From the NCBI GenBank assembly GCA_963920765.1, contig OY987245.1, positions 11,610,727 to 11,674,726 on the forward strand: DNA of 64,000 bases, given 5' to 3'. This stretch comes from Ulota crispa. Taxonomy: Eukaryota; Streptophyta; Bryopsida; Orthotrichales; Orthotrichaceae. Positions 47,515 to 58,024 of the stretch are shown here, one piece after another. Position numbers and translations under genes: made by a program. A model generated the notes under the pieces. It saw only the letters and a program-made list of their open reading frames with translations. It did no database searches and was not told where the DNA came from. Each line of letters opens with the position of its first letter. The first letter of the stretch is position 1.

Positions 47515-48808
47515 ATTATATATACTTTTGTCAATAACCTTTTGAATTGATTTTCTCTTAGTGCTTTTATAATAGAAAGATGCATACCAGAAACAAATCA
47601 CTTGGAGCCGATTCGGAGTATGTTTCATTATCATTATTAATGGAACAATGTGTTGTTTCTTCAAATATCAACAATGATATTACCAACCCATGTAATGAGT
47701 GCAGTTTCCTCCTTGGAAAGAAATCACTTAGCTTCAAGAATCAAGTATCAAATCATTTCAACACTTGGTTGTTTTTGGGTTTCTTCCCATTACCAACATT
47801 GCAGTTCATTTGCAACAAATTCAAGAGGATATTCAGAAGAGTGTTTCCCCGAGTACAACCACTACGTTGTTCTAGTATATGTGGCCCATATCATCATTTG
47901 AAAAGTTCTTCACATCATTCACTTCAAGGAGGGTTGCCATATTGCCAAGTTAGCCGTTCATTTTCTTTTCAGTATGTATAAACATGTATATAGATACATA
48001 TTTATGATTATATACAGACTTGAAAGTCCGGTTTTAGTACATTATGTGATTTGGATTTTAAATGAAAAATTGTAGAATATGTATATATATTCTGCAATTA
48101 ATGCTATTGACCACTGTTATACATCAGAAAGAGAGGTTTAGCAAAGATCATTTGCAAAGACCATGTTTTCCAATTCCTTATCAAACATACTCAATACCTA
48201 CATCCTCAACCTCGATATTTTTTCAAACCATATGCTTTTATGGGTTAATTTGGATGACTATAGGTGGATTAGAAGTTTAGAAAGTCTTGTCGAATGGTTT
48301 GGCTTATTTAATTGATTGCCTCTAAATAGAAAGTAACCAAGATTACTACAAAATAATAGATTTTTTTTTGAATTAAAGACATTCTCTTCCTTTATCATCA
48401 AACAATTCTTTTTTTAAACCATTTTACATTTAGAGAAAAACGTTTTCTAGGTCATGACTCCAACATTCTTGAATTTGTTATAAGTTTACATAGTCTTTCT
48501 TTGAAGTTGAATGGGCTTCAAGGAATATGAAATGTACTTTGTGCATCACACTTATAACCAACAACTCCCAATTCAAGTGGTTAGCCTAAAGCTTTGTCAA
48601 AAAAAAAGTTATCAAAAATCCAAATTCACCATGATGAAGCTTAGGATTTATCCCGTTTGATGGTGGAATTAATTTTTAACTAACGAGTATATGTGTTGTG
48701 CTTTGGTATTTTTTTTTGGCCAATAATTGTTGGTTAAGGTAGAAGCACCCAAATGTAACACTAGTCGTTTGGCGACATCTAGAATAAAATCTAAAAGTAA
48801 GCACTCTT
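47515..48808. other. AT-rich intergenic sequence
   Basis: No gene recognised. The open frames at 47580-47981 and 48062-48280 match no family I know. Confidence 0.35.
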
Positions 48809-48868
48809 GCACCCAAACAAGACACAAATGCACCCAAACAAGACGCAAATGCACCCAATTAGACACAC
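48809..48868. repeat. About 20-bp tandem repeat, three units
   Basis: Units are close to GCACCCAAACAAGACACAAAT, just upstream of the 15-bp minisatellite. Confidence 0.75.
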
Positions 48869-48945
48869 AAGTTGACATATGGGAATATAAATCATGTAGG
48901 TGGCAATTTATGATTGGGTGTGACATGGTCTTTTTGTTGTCACTG

Positions 48946-49207
48946 TGCCCCCTCTTCCCGTGCCCCCTATTCCCGTGCCCCCTATTCCCGTGCCCCCTCT
49001 TCCCGTGCCCCCTATTCCCGTGCCCCCTCTTCCCGTGCCCCCTATTCCCGTGCCCCCTATTCCCGTGCCCCCTATTCCCGTGCCCCCTATTCCCGTGCCC
49101 CTACTCCTATGCCCCCTATTCATGTGCCCCCCTATTCCCATGCCCCCTATTCCCGTGCCCCCTACTCCTGTGCCCCCTATTCATGTGCCCCCCTATCTCT
49201 GTGCCCC
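48946..49207. repeat. 15-bp minisatellite
   Basis: Ten near-perfect units of TGCCCCCTATTCCCG (some CTCTTCC) from 48946 to 49095, then about seven variant units. Because 15 is divisible by three, all frames stay open and give fake Pro/Cys-rich proteins. Confidence 0.97.
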
Positions 49208-49356
49208 TTAAATTTACTTTGTTATGATTATAACTTTAGTTGCACTTGTACTCTACTTTATTTTTAAATGGAACTAAAGATGAACTTTGCGGAATCATCC
49301 TCCTCACCTATGGAACCGTCAAGTGCGACCACTTGATATTCAATTATTATATAGAT

Positions 49357-49543
49357 ACTAGTTTACGTACTTGTTGTACCAACAGAGGCATTAAATAGAA
49401 AATGTAAAGGGTGTAACAATAGAAAATGTAAAAGGTGCAACTTACATGCATGGAATGCAACTCATAGTTGCACTCAAACTCCTTACTTTTCATCCAAAAT
49501 GGGGTCTTGGGATTCTTTTATAAATATAGATATAGATAACTAA
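49357..49543 (+). repeat. Short copy of family H1
   Basis: The head ACTAGTTTACGTACTTGTTG and tail TCATCCAAAATGGGGTCTTG match 47073-47514, without the minisatellite. The tail unit of another copy (49220-49356) ends directly at its head. Confidence 0.6.
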
Positions 49544-50246
49544 GTGGGAGGATTTTCTTAAGTGTACCCTTTTCTAGAACCTTCTAGAGTTTTTTGTTGT
49601 AAGTTGAAGCAACAAAGGACATGCAAGATAAAGAACACCAAATGCCCTCCAACTATGATTTTTTCCAAACTTTTCTAAAACTTTTTAGTGGAGGTTGAAA
49701 CAATAAGCCCTGCCCCAAATATGAAACGTCAAACACCCTCCAATCATGTGCTAGAGAATCAACAAAACACTAAGCACCCCCAAGCAAAGTATTAAAAAGT
49801 AACATTATGATGAAAGGAATTGGTCTTTTGGTCTCAAAAAAGAACCAAAATGATGGTGCATGAGGGTTTGATTCTAAACCAATTGTGAGATGTTGATTTT
49901 GATGTATGGTACATCAAGGTTACATTTTAGACCAATTAAGTTATGACATATTATTTTTTTGTAAATTTGAATGTTGCATTACCTACACATTGACAATTCG
50001 CACAAAGCATGTGCATGTATACTAGTATATATATATAATCATTGGAACTATGTTGCTTACAAAATTCCATATGTTTTTGTGTTCTACCACAAGTGCAACA
50101 TGAGTAGATAATAAACAAAGCAACCTTTTGTCCATCCACATCATGCAAAGCTTAGGCCACTCTAAAGTGCTTTGAGGATGTTATCCAAATCCTTTGGTGT
50201 CTTTCAACATCAATGCAACACCTATGTGATTGGTAGGTATGATCAT

Positions 50247-50403
50247 ACAAGAAAACTTTGGTCAAATCTACAAAAATTTGACAAATATTGTGACCAAATT
50301 TCCAATATAGTTGACAAAGATTGTGACCTAATTTATACTATACTGTAGATTAGGCCACAATCTTTGTCAACTTTTTATAAATTCAACCATGATTCTCTAA
50401 TAG
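50247..50403. mobile_element. Decayed CACTA hairpin MITE
   Basis: The arms TACAAGAAAACTTTGG and the inverse of TCAACCATGATTCTCTAATA flank a core (GTTGACAAAGATTGTGACC) shared with 13547-13677. The termini have drifted. Confidence 0.7.
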
Positions 50404-50879
50404 TGCATGATGTGAGCTGCATAGATTCTCCTTTATTTTGCAAACTCTCATAGAAGTCAATGTTTGAAAAAATACTTTCCATGATCACTAAGTGATCATG
50501 ATTTTCATGTCCCACCATTAAGGCCCCCAATACTCTTTGGCCTTGTTTATTTTACTTTCTTGGAGACACAAGATGAATCCAAGATACCAAAGAAGGTACC
50601 ACTGTACACATAAAAATCATAAGCAAATTTTGAGTTTTTGTTGGCCAAACATCTCATCTTCAAACACCATTTTTGGGATTTTAAACATTTGTTATTTAGC
50701 AAAATAATACAAGTCCTTACACTAATAGAAAACTCTGTCCAAAACAACACAAAACCAACACTTTCTTGTTGATTTGGCCACTTGCCCACGCTAATTGACT
50801 AATTTAACAGAATTTTGTAAACAACTAAATACATTCTGTTGATTTGAACACCATTATCTAAATCAACAGAAATTTTGAA

Positions 50880-51545
50880 ATCTTTTGGAAATCTTTTGGG
50901 AATTTTTTGTGAGTCTTTAAGAATCTTTAAGAATCTTTTAGGAATCAATGAGAATCTTTTCAAGATTTTTAAGAATATTTAAGAATCTTTTCAAGATTTT
51001 AGAATCTTTGAGAATCTTCTTGGAGTCTTTGTGAATCTTTTAGGAATCTTTGAGAATCTTTAGAAATCTTTGGGAATCTTTTGAAAATCTTTTGAAAATC
51101 TTTTTGAAAATTTTCAAAATCTTTGAGAATCTTTGAGAATCTTTGAGAATCTTTGAGTATCTTTGAGAATCTTTGAGTATCTTTGAGAAATTTGGAAATC
51201 TTTGGAGATCTTTTCAAGTTTTTTTGGAATCTTTGAGAATCTTTTAGAAGTATTTGAGAATTCTTGAGAATCTTTGAGAATAGTTTGGAATATTTGAGAA
51301 TCTTTGGAAATGTTCTAGGAATTTTGAATTTTTTTGAGAATTTTTGAAAATCTTTAAAAATCTTCTTGGAATCTTCTTGGAAGCTTTGAGAAGCTTTGAG
51401 AATCTTTAAGAATCTTTGGAAATCTTTGGGAATCTTTTGAAAATCTTTTGAAAATCTTTTTGAAAATTTTAAAAATCTTTGAGAATCTTTGAGAGTTTTC
51501 AAGAACCTTTTTGGAATCTTTGAGAATCTTTTAAAATCTTTATGA
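50880..51545. repeat. Subterminal AGAATCTTTGAG repeat array, left arm
   Basis: Dozens of imperfect 10-12-bp units. The long minus-strand frame over it (Lys/Phe/Ser/Asp-rich) is a product of the array. It is mirrored at 56215-56880. Confidence 0.9.
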
Positions 51546-52498
51546 AATTTGTTAAAGTACTTCAAAATATTTATAGAAATAGAATCTCTTAGACTGAATT
51601 AGAGTCCTTTAGGAATCTTTTTGTAATTCATCAAAATACTTTAAAATATTTTTAATAAAAAAACTATTACAATAGTTTAGGTTTGTTTTTGAAATCTTTC
51701 TAGAATCTTTTTGGACCTCATTAAAATGTTTTGAACTTTTTTTTTAAAAAAAAGTTTTTTAAAAAACAAGAATCTTTTAGAAGTTTGAGTGTACATTGAC
51801 TGCTTTTTTTTTCTTTACTTTTCACAATTTGGTTAGATTTAAAATTAGCAGCCTTTAAAGTCAAGTAAAAACATGACCATAATAACAAAAAAATCAACAA
51901 TTTTTTGTTGATCTGGACACTTTTGGACACAACTTCACTAATTCAACAAAATTTTATATAAAAAATACAACATTTTGTTGTTTTGAATACCAAAATTTCC
52001 TTACAAACAAATATAAAAGATGCCTCTCAATTCTTTGAAAAAATCATATATGTCCCTCAAGGATTAAAAGTACCAAAAATATCTTTCTTTTTTGTATAAA
52101 TATTAACAATGCTTCTAATATATTGGAAAAATATTAAAAATGCTCCTCAACTATTTTAAATTAATTATATCTTTGTGTTATATGATAATCAAGTGTATAG
52201 TTTAATGCAAATTCTTACAAGAAACCAAAGGTGATTTTTACATTTCAAATAGCACAAGGATATATTTAACATTTCAAAATAGAAGAGCTTTCTTATTATT
52301 TTTCCAAAATAATAGGAGTATAATTGATATTCCTACAAAAAATAAGGAATATTTTTTATGTTTCAAATATTTTCGGCGTAAACTTGATATTTTGAAAGAC
52401 TTAAAGGGTATTTTTAGTACTTTTCCTTCTATTACTAACCAAATGAATTAAAAAATAATAATCTTATAAAATATCTTTACAAGCTTTAAAAGATGGAA

Positions 52499-52906
52499 AT
52501 TGATATGTGTACCACACCCTTCCAATTATTATATCACATCCCGGGGTAAATTTTACATTTCTACCATCAAAAAGCTGAATTTGAAAATTTTGAATTCAGA
52601 TTTGGACTTTGAGACCATGGTATTGTCTAGAACCATAAAAAAAGTTGCAATTCAACAACACCCAATGAAAAAGTTTAGTTAGGGAGAAAATTGTTAATTT
52701 TACTTTTGTTTGTAGAAAAAGATAAGCTTTTTCATTGGGTGTTGTTGAATTGCAATTTTTTTTATGGTCCTAGACAATATCATGGTCTCTAAGTCCAAAT
52801 TTGAATTCAAAATTCTCAAACTCAAATTTTTGATGGTAGAAATTTAAAATTTACCCCGAGGATGTGGAACAGTAGTTCAAAGGGTGTGGTTCACATATTA
52901 ATGCCC
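52499..52906. mobile_element. Foldback MITE (family F1) nested in the left arm
   Basis: Ends ATTGATATGTGTACCACACC and (inverted) ATTAATATGTGAACCACACC, with inner arms including TTGAATTGCAA and TGGTCTCTAAGTCCAAATTTG. It is related to 13733-14125 and was copied together with the arm, because its mirror lies at 54866-55273. Confidence 0.7.
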
Positions 52907-53420
52907 TTAAAAAATATCCAAAACTATTCAAAAGTCTATAGAATTTTGATACATAATTGCAAGGTTTTAATTCCGTAACTTTTCACAATTTCATATTATT
53001 TAAAGTTATCAAACTATGGAGGCAATTTTAACAAAATAAGGTTCTTTTTACAAAATAACTAGCACTAAATAATAATTATTAATGAATCCAACCTTTGCCT
53101 GCAACAATCCTTTTGAGATTTGTGAATTCCAATAAAAATTTATAAACAAAATCAAAAGGATGGAAATAAACAATTTTTTTAAAATTTCTAAACACCTTTC
53201 TTTGATTTTAGCTCATAACTTTTTTATAGAAAGATTGAAATCCAAAAGAATTATTGGAGGTGAAAGCAAAATACATTTTCCAACTTTTTTTAGTTCTAGG
53301 TTTTTTGAAAAAAAGTCCTTTAATGGGCCAAAAATAGCCTCCAAAAATCTACTAGCTTACTAAAAACATGAACATTTAATGTACAAATAGAATCACGGTT
53401 TTATTGTGCACATGTATGGG

Positions 53421-53946
53421 TGCACGTGTGCTAATGGTTGTGAGTATTGTGGTAGAATTGTGGAGTGTAAGCATAGAGGTTGGAGGTTCAAACCCCCACT
53501 GCCGGCGGGTACCGGCAGTTTGCTCGCTGCACCCGGCAGGGCCACCGACAGTGGGGGTTTGAACCTCCAACCTCTATGCTTACACTCCACAATTCTACCA
53601 CAATACTCACAACCATTAGCACACGTGCACCCATACATGTGCACAATAAAACCGTGATTCTATTTGTACATTAAATGTTCATGTTTTTAGTAAGCTAGTA
53701 GATTTTGGAGGCTATTTTGGCCGCATTAAAGGACTTTTTTTCAAAAAAACCTAGAACTAAAAAAAGTTGGAAAATGTATTTTGCTTTCACCTCCAATAAT
53801 TCTTTTGGATTTCAATCTTTCTATAAAAAGTTATGAGCTAAAATCAAAGAAGGTGTTTAGAAATTTTAAAAAAATTGTTTATTTCCATCCTTTTGATTTT
53901 GTTTATAAATTTTTATTGGAATTCACAAATCTCAAAAGGATTGTTG
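53421..53946. repeat. Contig-end copy of the palindrome centre
   Basis: 526 bp that repeat at 54147-54666 (520 bp). I count six differences, each a one-base length change, mostly in homopolymers. This looks like one locus sequenced into two contig ends. Confidence 0.85.
53440..53605. repeat. tRNA-like (SINE head) arms at the palindrome centre
   Basis: Each arm holds TGTGGTAGAATTGTGGAGTG followed 20-30 bp on by GGAGGTTCAAACCCCC. These resemble internal A and B boxes of RNA polymerase III promoters, as in tRNA-derived SINEs. The two arms face each other around a GC-rich spacer (about 53507-53560). Similarity only; no foldable tRNA is claimed. Confidence 0.4.
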
Positions 53947-54146
53947 NNNNNNNNNNNNNNNNNNNNNNNNNNNNNNNNNNNNNNNNNNNNNNNNNNNNNN
54001 NNNNNNNNNNNNNNNNNNNNNNNNNNNNNNNNNNNNNNNNNNNNNNNNNNNNNNNNNNNNNNNNNNNNNNNNNNNNNNNNNNNNNNNNNNNNNNNNNNNN
54101 NNNNNNNNNNNNNNNNNNNNNNNNNNNNNNNNNNNNNNNNNNNNNN
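53947..54146. other. Assembly gap, 200 N
   Basis: Exactly 200 unknown bases, a typical scaffold-join placeholder. It falls inside the palindrome and separates two near-identical 520-bp sequences. Confidence 0.99.
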
Positions 54147-54865
54147 TGCACGTGTGCTAATGGTTGTGAGTATTGTGGTAGAATTGTGGAGTGTAAGCAT
54201 AGAGGTTGGAGGTTCAAACCCCACTGCCGGCGGTACCGGCAGTTGCTCGCTGCACCCGGCAGGGCCACCGACAGTGGGGTTTGAACCTCCAACCTCTATG
54301 CTTACACTCCACAATTCTACCACAATACTCACAACCATTAGCACACGTGCACCCATACATGTGCACAATAAAACCGTGATTCTATTTGTACATTAAATGT
54401 TCATGTTTTTAGTAAGCTAGTAGATTTTGGAGGCTATTTTGGCCCATTAAAGGACTTTTTTTCAAAAAACCTAGAACTAAAAAAAGTTGGAAAATGTATT
54501 TTGCTTTCACCTCCAATAATTCTTTTGGATTTCAATCTTTCTATAAAAAGTTATGAGCTAAAATCAAAGAAGGTGTTTAGAAATTTTAAAAAAATTGTTT
54601 ATTTCCATCCTTTTGATTTTGTTTATAAATTTTTATTGGAATTCACAAATCTCAAAAGGATTGTTGCAGGCAAAGGTTGGATTCATTAATAATTATTATT
54701 TAGTGCTAGTTATTTTGTAAAAAGAACCTTATTTTGTTAAAATTGCCTCCATAGTTTGATAACTTTAAATAATATGAAATTGTGAAAAGTTACGGAATTA
54801 AAACCTTGCAATTATGTATCAAAATTCTATAGACTTTTGAATAGTTTTGGATATTTTTTAAGGGC

Positions 54866-55273
54866 ATTAATATGTGAACCACACCCTTTGAACTACTGTT
54901 CCACATCCTCGGGGTAAATTTTAAATTTCTACCATCAAAAATTTGAGTTTGAGAATTTTGAATTCAAATTTGGACTTAGAGACCATGATATTGTCTAGGA
55001 CCATAAAAAAAATTGCAATTCAACAACACCCAATGAAAAAGCTTATCTTTTTCTACAAACAAAAGTAAAATTAACAATTTTCTCCCTAACTAAACTTTTT
55101 CATTGGGTGTTGTTGAATTGCAACTTTTTTTATGGTTCTAGACAATACCATGGTCTCAAAGTCCAAATCTGAATTCAAAATTTTCAAATTCAGCTTTTTG
55201 ATGGTAGAAATGTAAAATTTACCCCGGGATGTGATATAATAATTGGAAGGGTGTGGTACACATATCAATTTCC
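54866..55273. mobile_element. Foldback MITE (family F1), mirror copy in the right arm
   Basis: Inverse of 52499-52906, carried in the right arm of the giant palindrome. Confidence 0.7.
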
Positions 55274-56214
55274 ATCTTTTAAAGCTTGTAAAGATATTTT
55301 ATAAGATTATTATTTTTTAATTCATTTGGTTAGTAATAGAAGGAAAAGTACTAAAAATACCCTTTAAGTCTTTCAAAATATCAAGTTTACGCCGAAAATA
55401 TTTGAAACATAAAAAATATTCCTTATTTTTTGTAGGAATATCAATTATACTCCTATTATTTTGGAAAAATAATAAGAAAGCTCTTCTATTTTGAAATGTT
55501 AAATATATCCTTGTGCTATTTGAAATGTAAAAATCACCTTTGGTTTCTTGTAAGAATTTGCATTAAACTATACACTTGATTATCATATAACACAAAGATA
55601 TAATTAATTTAAAATAGTTGAGGAGCATTTTTAATATTTTTCCAATATATTAGAAGCATTGTTAATATTTATACAAAAAAGAAAGATATTTTTGGTACTT
55701 TTAATCCTTGAGGGACATATATGATTTTTTCAAAGAATTGAGAGGCATCTTTTATATTTGTTTGTAAGGAAATTTTGGTATTCAAAACAACAAAATGTTG
55801 TATTTTTTATATAAAATTTTGTTGAATTAGTGAAGTTGTGTCCAAAAGTGTCCAGATCAACAAAAAATTGTTGATTTTTTTGTTATTATGGTCATGTTTT
55901 TACTTGACTTTAAAGGCTGCTAATTTTAAATCTAACCAAATTGTGAAAAGTAAAGAAAAAAAAAGCAGTCAATGTACACTCAAACTTCTAAAAGATTCTT
56001 GTTTTTTAAAAAACTTTTTTTTAAAAAAAAAGTTCAAAACATTTTAATGAGGTCCAAAAAGATTCTAGAAAGATTTCAAAAACAAACCTAAACTATTGTA
56101 ATAGTTTTTTTATTAAAAATATTTTAAAGTATTTTGATGAATTACAAAAAGATTCCTAAAGGACTCTAATTCAGTCTAAGAGATTCTATTTCTATAAATA
56201 TTTTGAAGTACTTT

Positions 56215-56880
56215 AACAAATTTCATAAAGATTTTAAAAGATTCTCAAAGATTCCAAAAAGGTTCTTGAAAACTCTCAAAGATTCTCAAAGATTTTTAAA
56301 ATTTTCAAAAAGATTTTCAAAAGATTTTCAAAAGATTCCCAAAGATTTCCAAAGATTCTTAAAGATTCTCAAAGCTTCTCAAAGCTTCCAAGAAGATTCC
56401 AAGAAGATTTTTAAAGATTTTCAAAAATTCTCAAAAAAATTCAAAATTCCTAGAACATTTCCAAAGATTCTCAAATATTCCAAACTATTCTCAAAGATTC
56501 TCAAGAATTCTCAAATACTTCTAAAAGATTCTCAAAGATTCCAAAAAAACTTGAAAAGATCTCCAAAGATTTCCAAATTTCTCAAAGATACTCAAAGATT
56601 CTCAAAGATTCTCAAAGATTCTCAAAGATTCTCAAAGATTTTGAAAATTTTCAAAAAGATTTTCAAAAGATTTTCAAAAGATTCCCAAAGATTTCTAAAG
56701 ATTCTCAAAGATTCCTAAAAGATTCACAAAGACTCCAAGAAGATTCTCAAAGATTCTAAAATCTTGAAAAGATTCTTAAATATTCTTAAAAATCTTGAAA
56801 AGATTCTCATTGATTCCTAAAAGATTCTTAAAGATTCTTAAAGACTCACAAAAAATTCCCAAAAGATTTCCAAAAGATTT
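56215..56880. repeat. Subterminal repeat array, right arm
   Basis: Mirror of 50880-51545, made of CTCAAAGATTCT-type units. The arms differ slightly in unit number, so the plus-strand frame is 171 residues against 188 on the left. Confidence 0.9.
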
Positions 56881-57044
56881 CAAAATTTCTGTTGATTTAG
56901 ATAATGGTGTTCAAATCAACAGAATGTATTTAGTTGTTTACAAAATTCTGTTAAATTAGTCAATTAGCGTGGGCAAGTGGCCAAATCAACAAGAAAGTGT
57001 TGGTTTTGTGTTGTTTTGGACAGAGTTTTCTACTAGTGATCACA

Positions 57045-57280
57045 TCCTCATCTCATCCCTCATCACATCCCCATCTCATCCCTCATCACATCCCATCTCA
57101 TCCCTCATCACATCCCGTCTCATCCCTCATCACATCCCATCTCATCCCTCATCACATCCCGTCTCATCCCTCATCACATCCCGTCTCATCCCTCATCACA
57201 TCCCGTCTCATCCCTCATCACATCCCGTCTCATCCCTCATCACATCCCGTCTCATCCCTCATCACATCCCATCTCATCCT
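57045..57280. repeat. 22-bp minisatellite
   Basis: About ten units near CATCCCGTCTCATCCCTCAT plus CA, directly outside the right end of the giant palindrome. Degenerate CCCAT-rich sequence continues to about 57390. Confidence 0.95.
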
Positions 57281-57390
57281 CCCATCACATTGTCCCATCA
57301 CCCACCCATGCCATACCTCATCCCATAGCCCATGCCCCATCATACCCTCATGTCCCATCCTAGCCCATGCTCCCTTGCCCATCAGGTAAA

Positions 57391-58024
57391 TCAGTCATCT
57401 TACGACTGAACATACAGGTAAGAGTACGAGTTTTTTTATAGATTATAGATTCCACAACTCGAGACAACAACCACTTCACCTTGTTCATCTTATCATATTA
57501 GAGTGAAATCTTCTCTATACAGTCAATGCTTGGAATGGTAATGTACGAAATTTTTATGATTGCCAAGTAACAATTTTGGGAAATTAATGATTCAATATAG
57601 CATTGGCTCCCATTTAGACCAATAATGGGGTTTATTGAGCTGTTCCTTTCATCCCCATGCAGAAAGGCACAGTATTAAATGCTCAAAACTCTTTCAAAAT
57701 CATGCCACACTATTTGTAACATATTTGGATTGGCTCAGGTTGGAACATTCCCGTATTGTACCAATTTCCACCTAACAACAGGATAAGTTTAATACCTGAT
57801 TATAATACTAATTTCGTAGTGATACTAATTTCACTGTGACACTAATTTTGCGCCGCTGCTAATCGGAGAAATCAGTATGCCGGCAATATTAGGGTAAGCG
57901 GCGGGATGCCATATCTGATCATGGTGGTGGCAATTCGGCTGCGGCTTTTGAAAGCATGAGACCACGAATGGATCTCTTCTTCTCGATCAAAGCACAGAAT
58001 TAGGGTTTGCAACGCTCGGTCACA
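57391..58024 (+). promoter_or_regulatory. Upstream region of the MRS2-like gene
   Basis: No other gene seen. 57870-58024 is GC-richer and should hold the transcription start and 5'UTR of the Mg2+ transporter gene. No specific site can be named. Confidence 0.4.

Larger units (their letters stand above)
50720..57038. mobile_element. Giant palindromic element with CACTA-like ends
   Basis: The ends CACTAATAGAAAACTCTGTC and (inverted) CACTAGTAGAAAACTCTGTC continue into arms of about 2.8 kb that mirror each other. For example, open frames at 51721-51930 (minus) and 55838-56047 (plus) give the same protein, as do 52500-52682 (plus) and 55086-55268 (minus). Next to each end is a run of AGAATCTTTGAG-type repeats, which recalls the subterminal repeats of CACTA elements. 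No transposase is visible, so it is non-autonomous. The flanking triplets (TTA and ATC) do not match. The centre is disturbed by a 200-N gap. Confidence 0.75.

Noticed and set aside
48727-49267. Long Pro/Cys-rich open frames in several registers on both strands
   Set aside because: They are translations of a 15-bp minisatellite, which keeps every frame open. Such frames also occur at 47133-47512 and 56969-57389.
50999-51565. 188-residue Lys/Phe/Ser/Asp-rich frame and its mirror at 56203-56718
   Set aside because: Product of the AGAATCTTTGAG subterminal repeat array; no domain, no neighbouring splice structure.
53460-53520. A genuine tRNA gene
   Set aside because: A- and B-box-like motifs are present but no acceptor stem or complete cloverleaf could be drawn.
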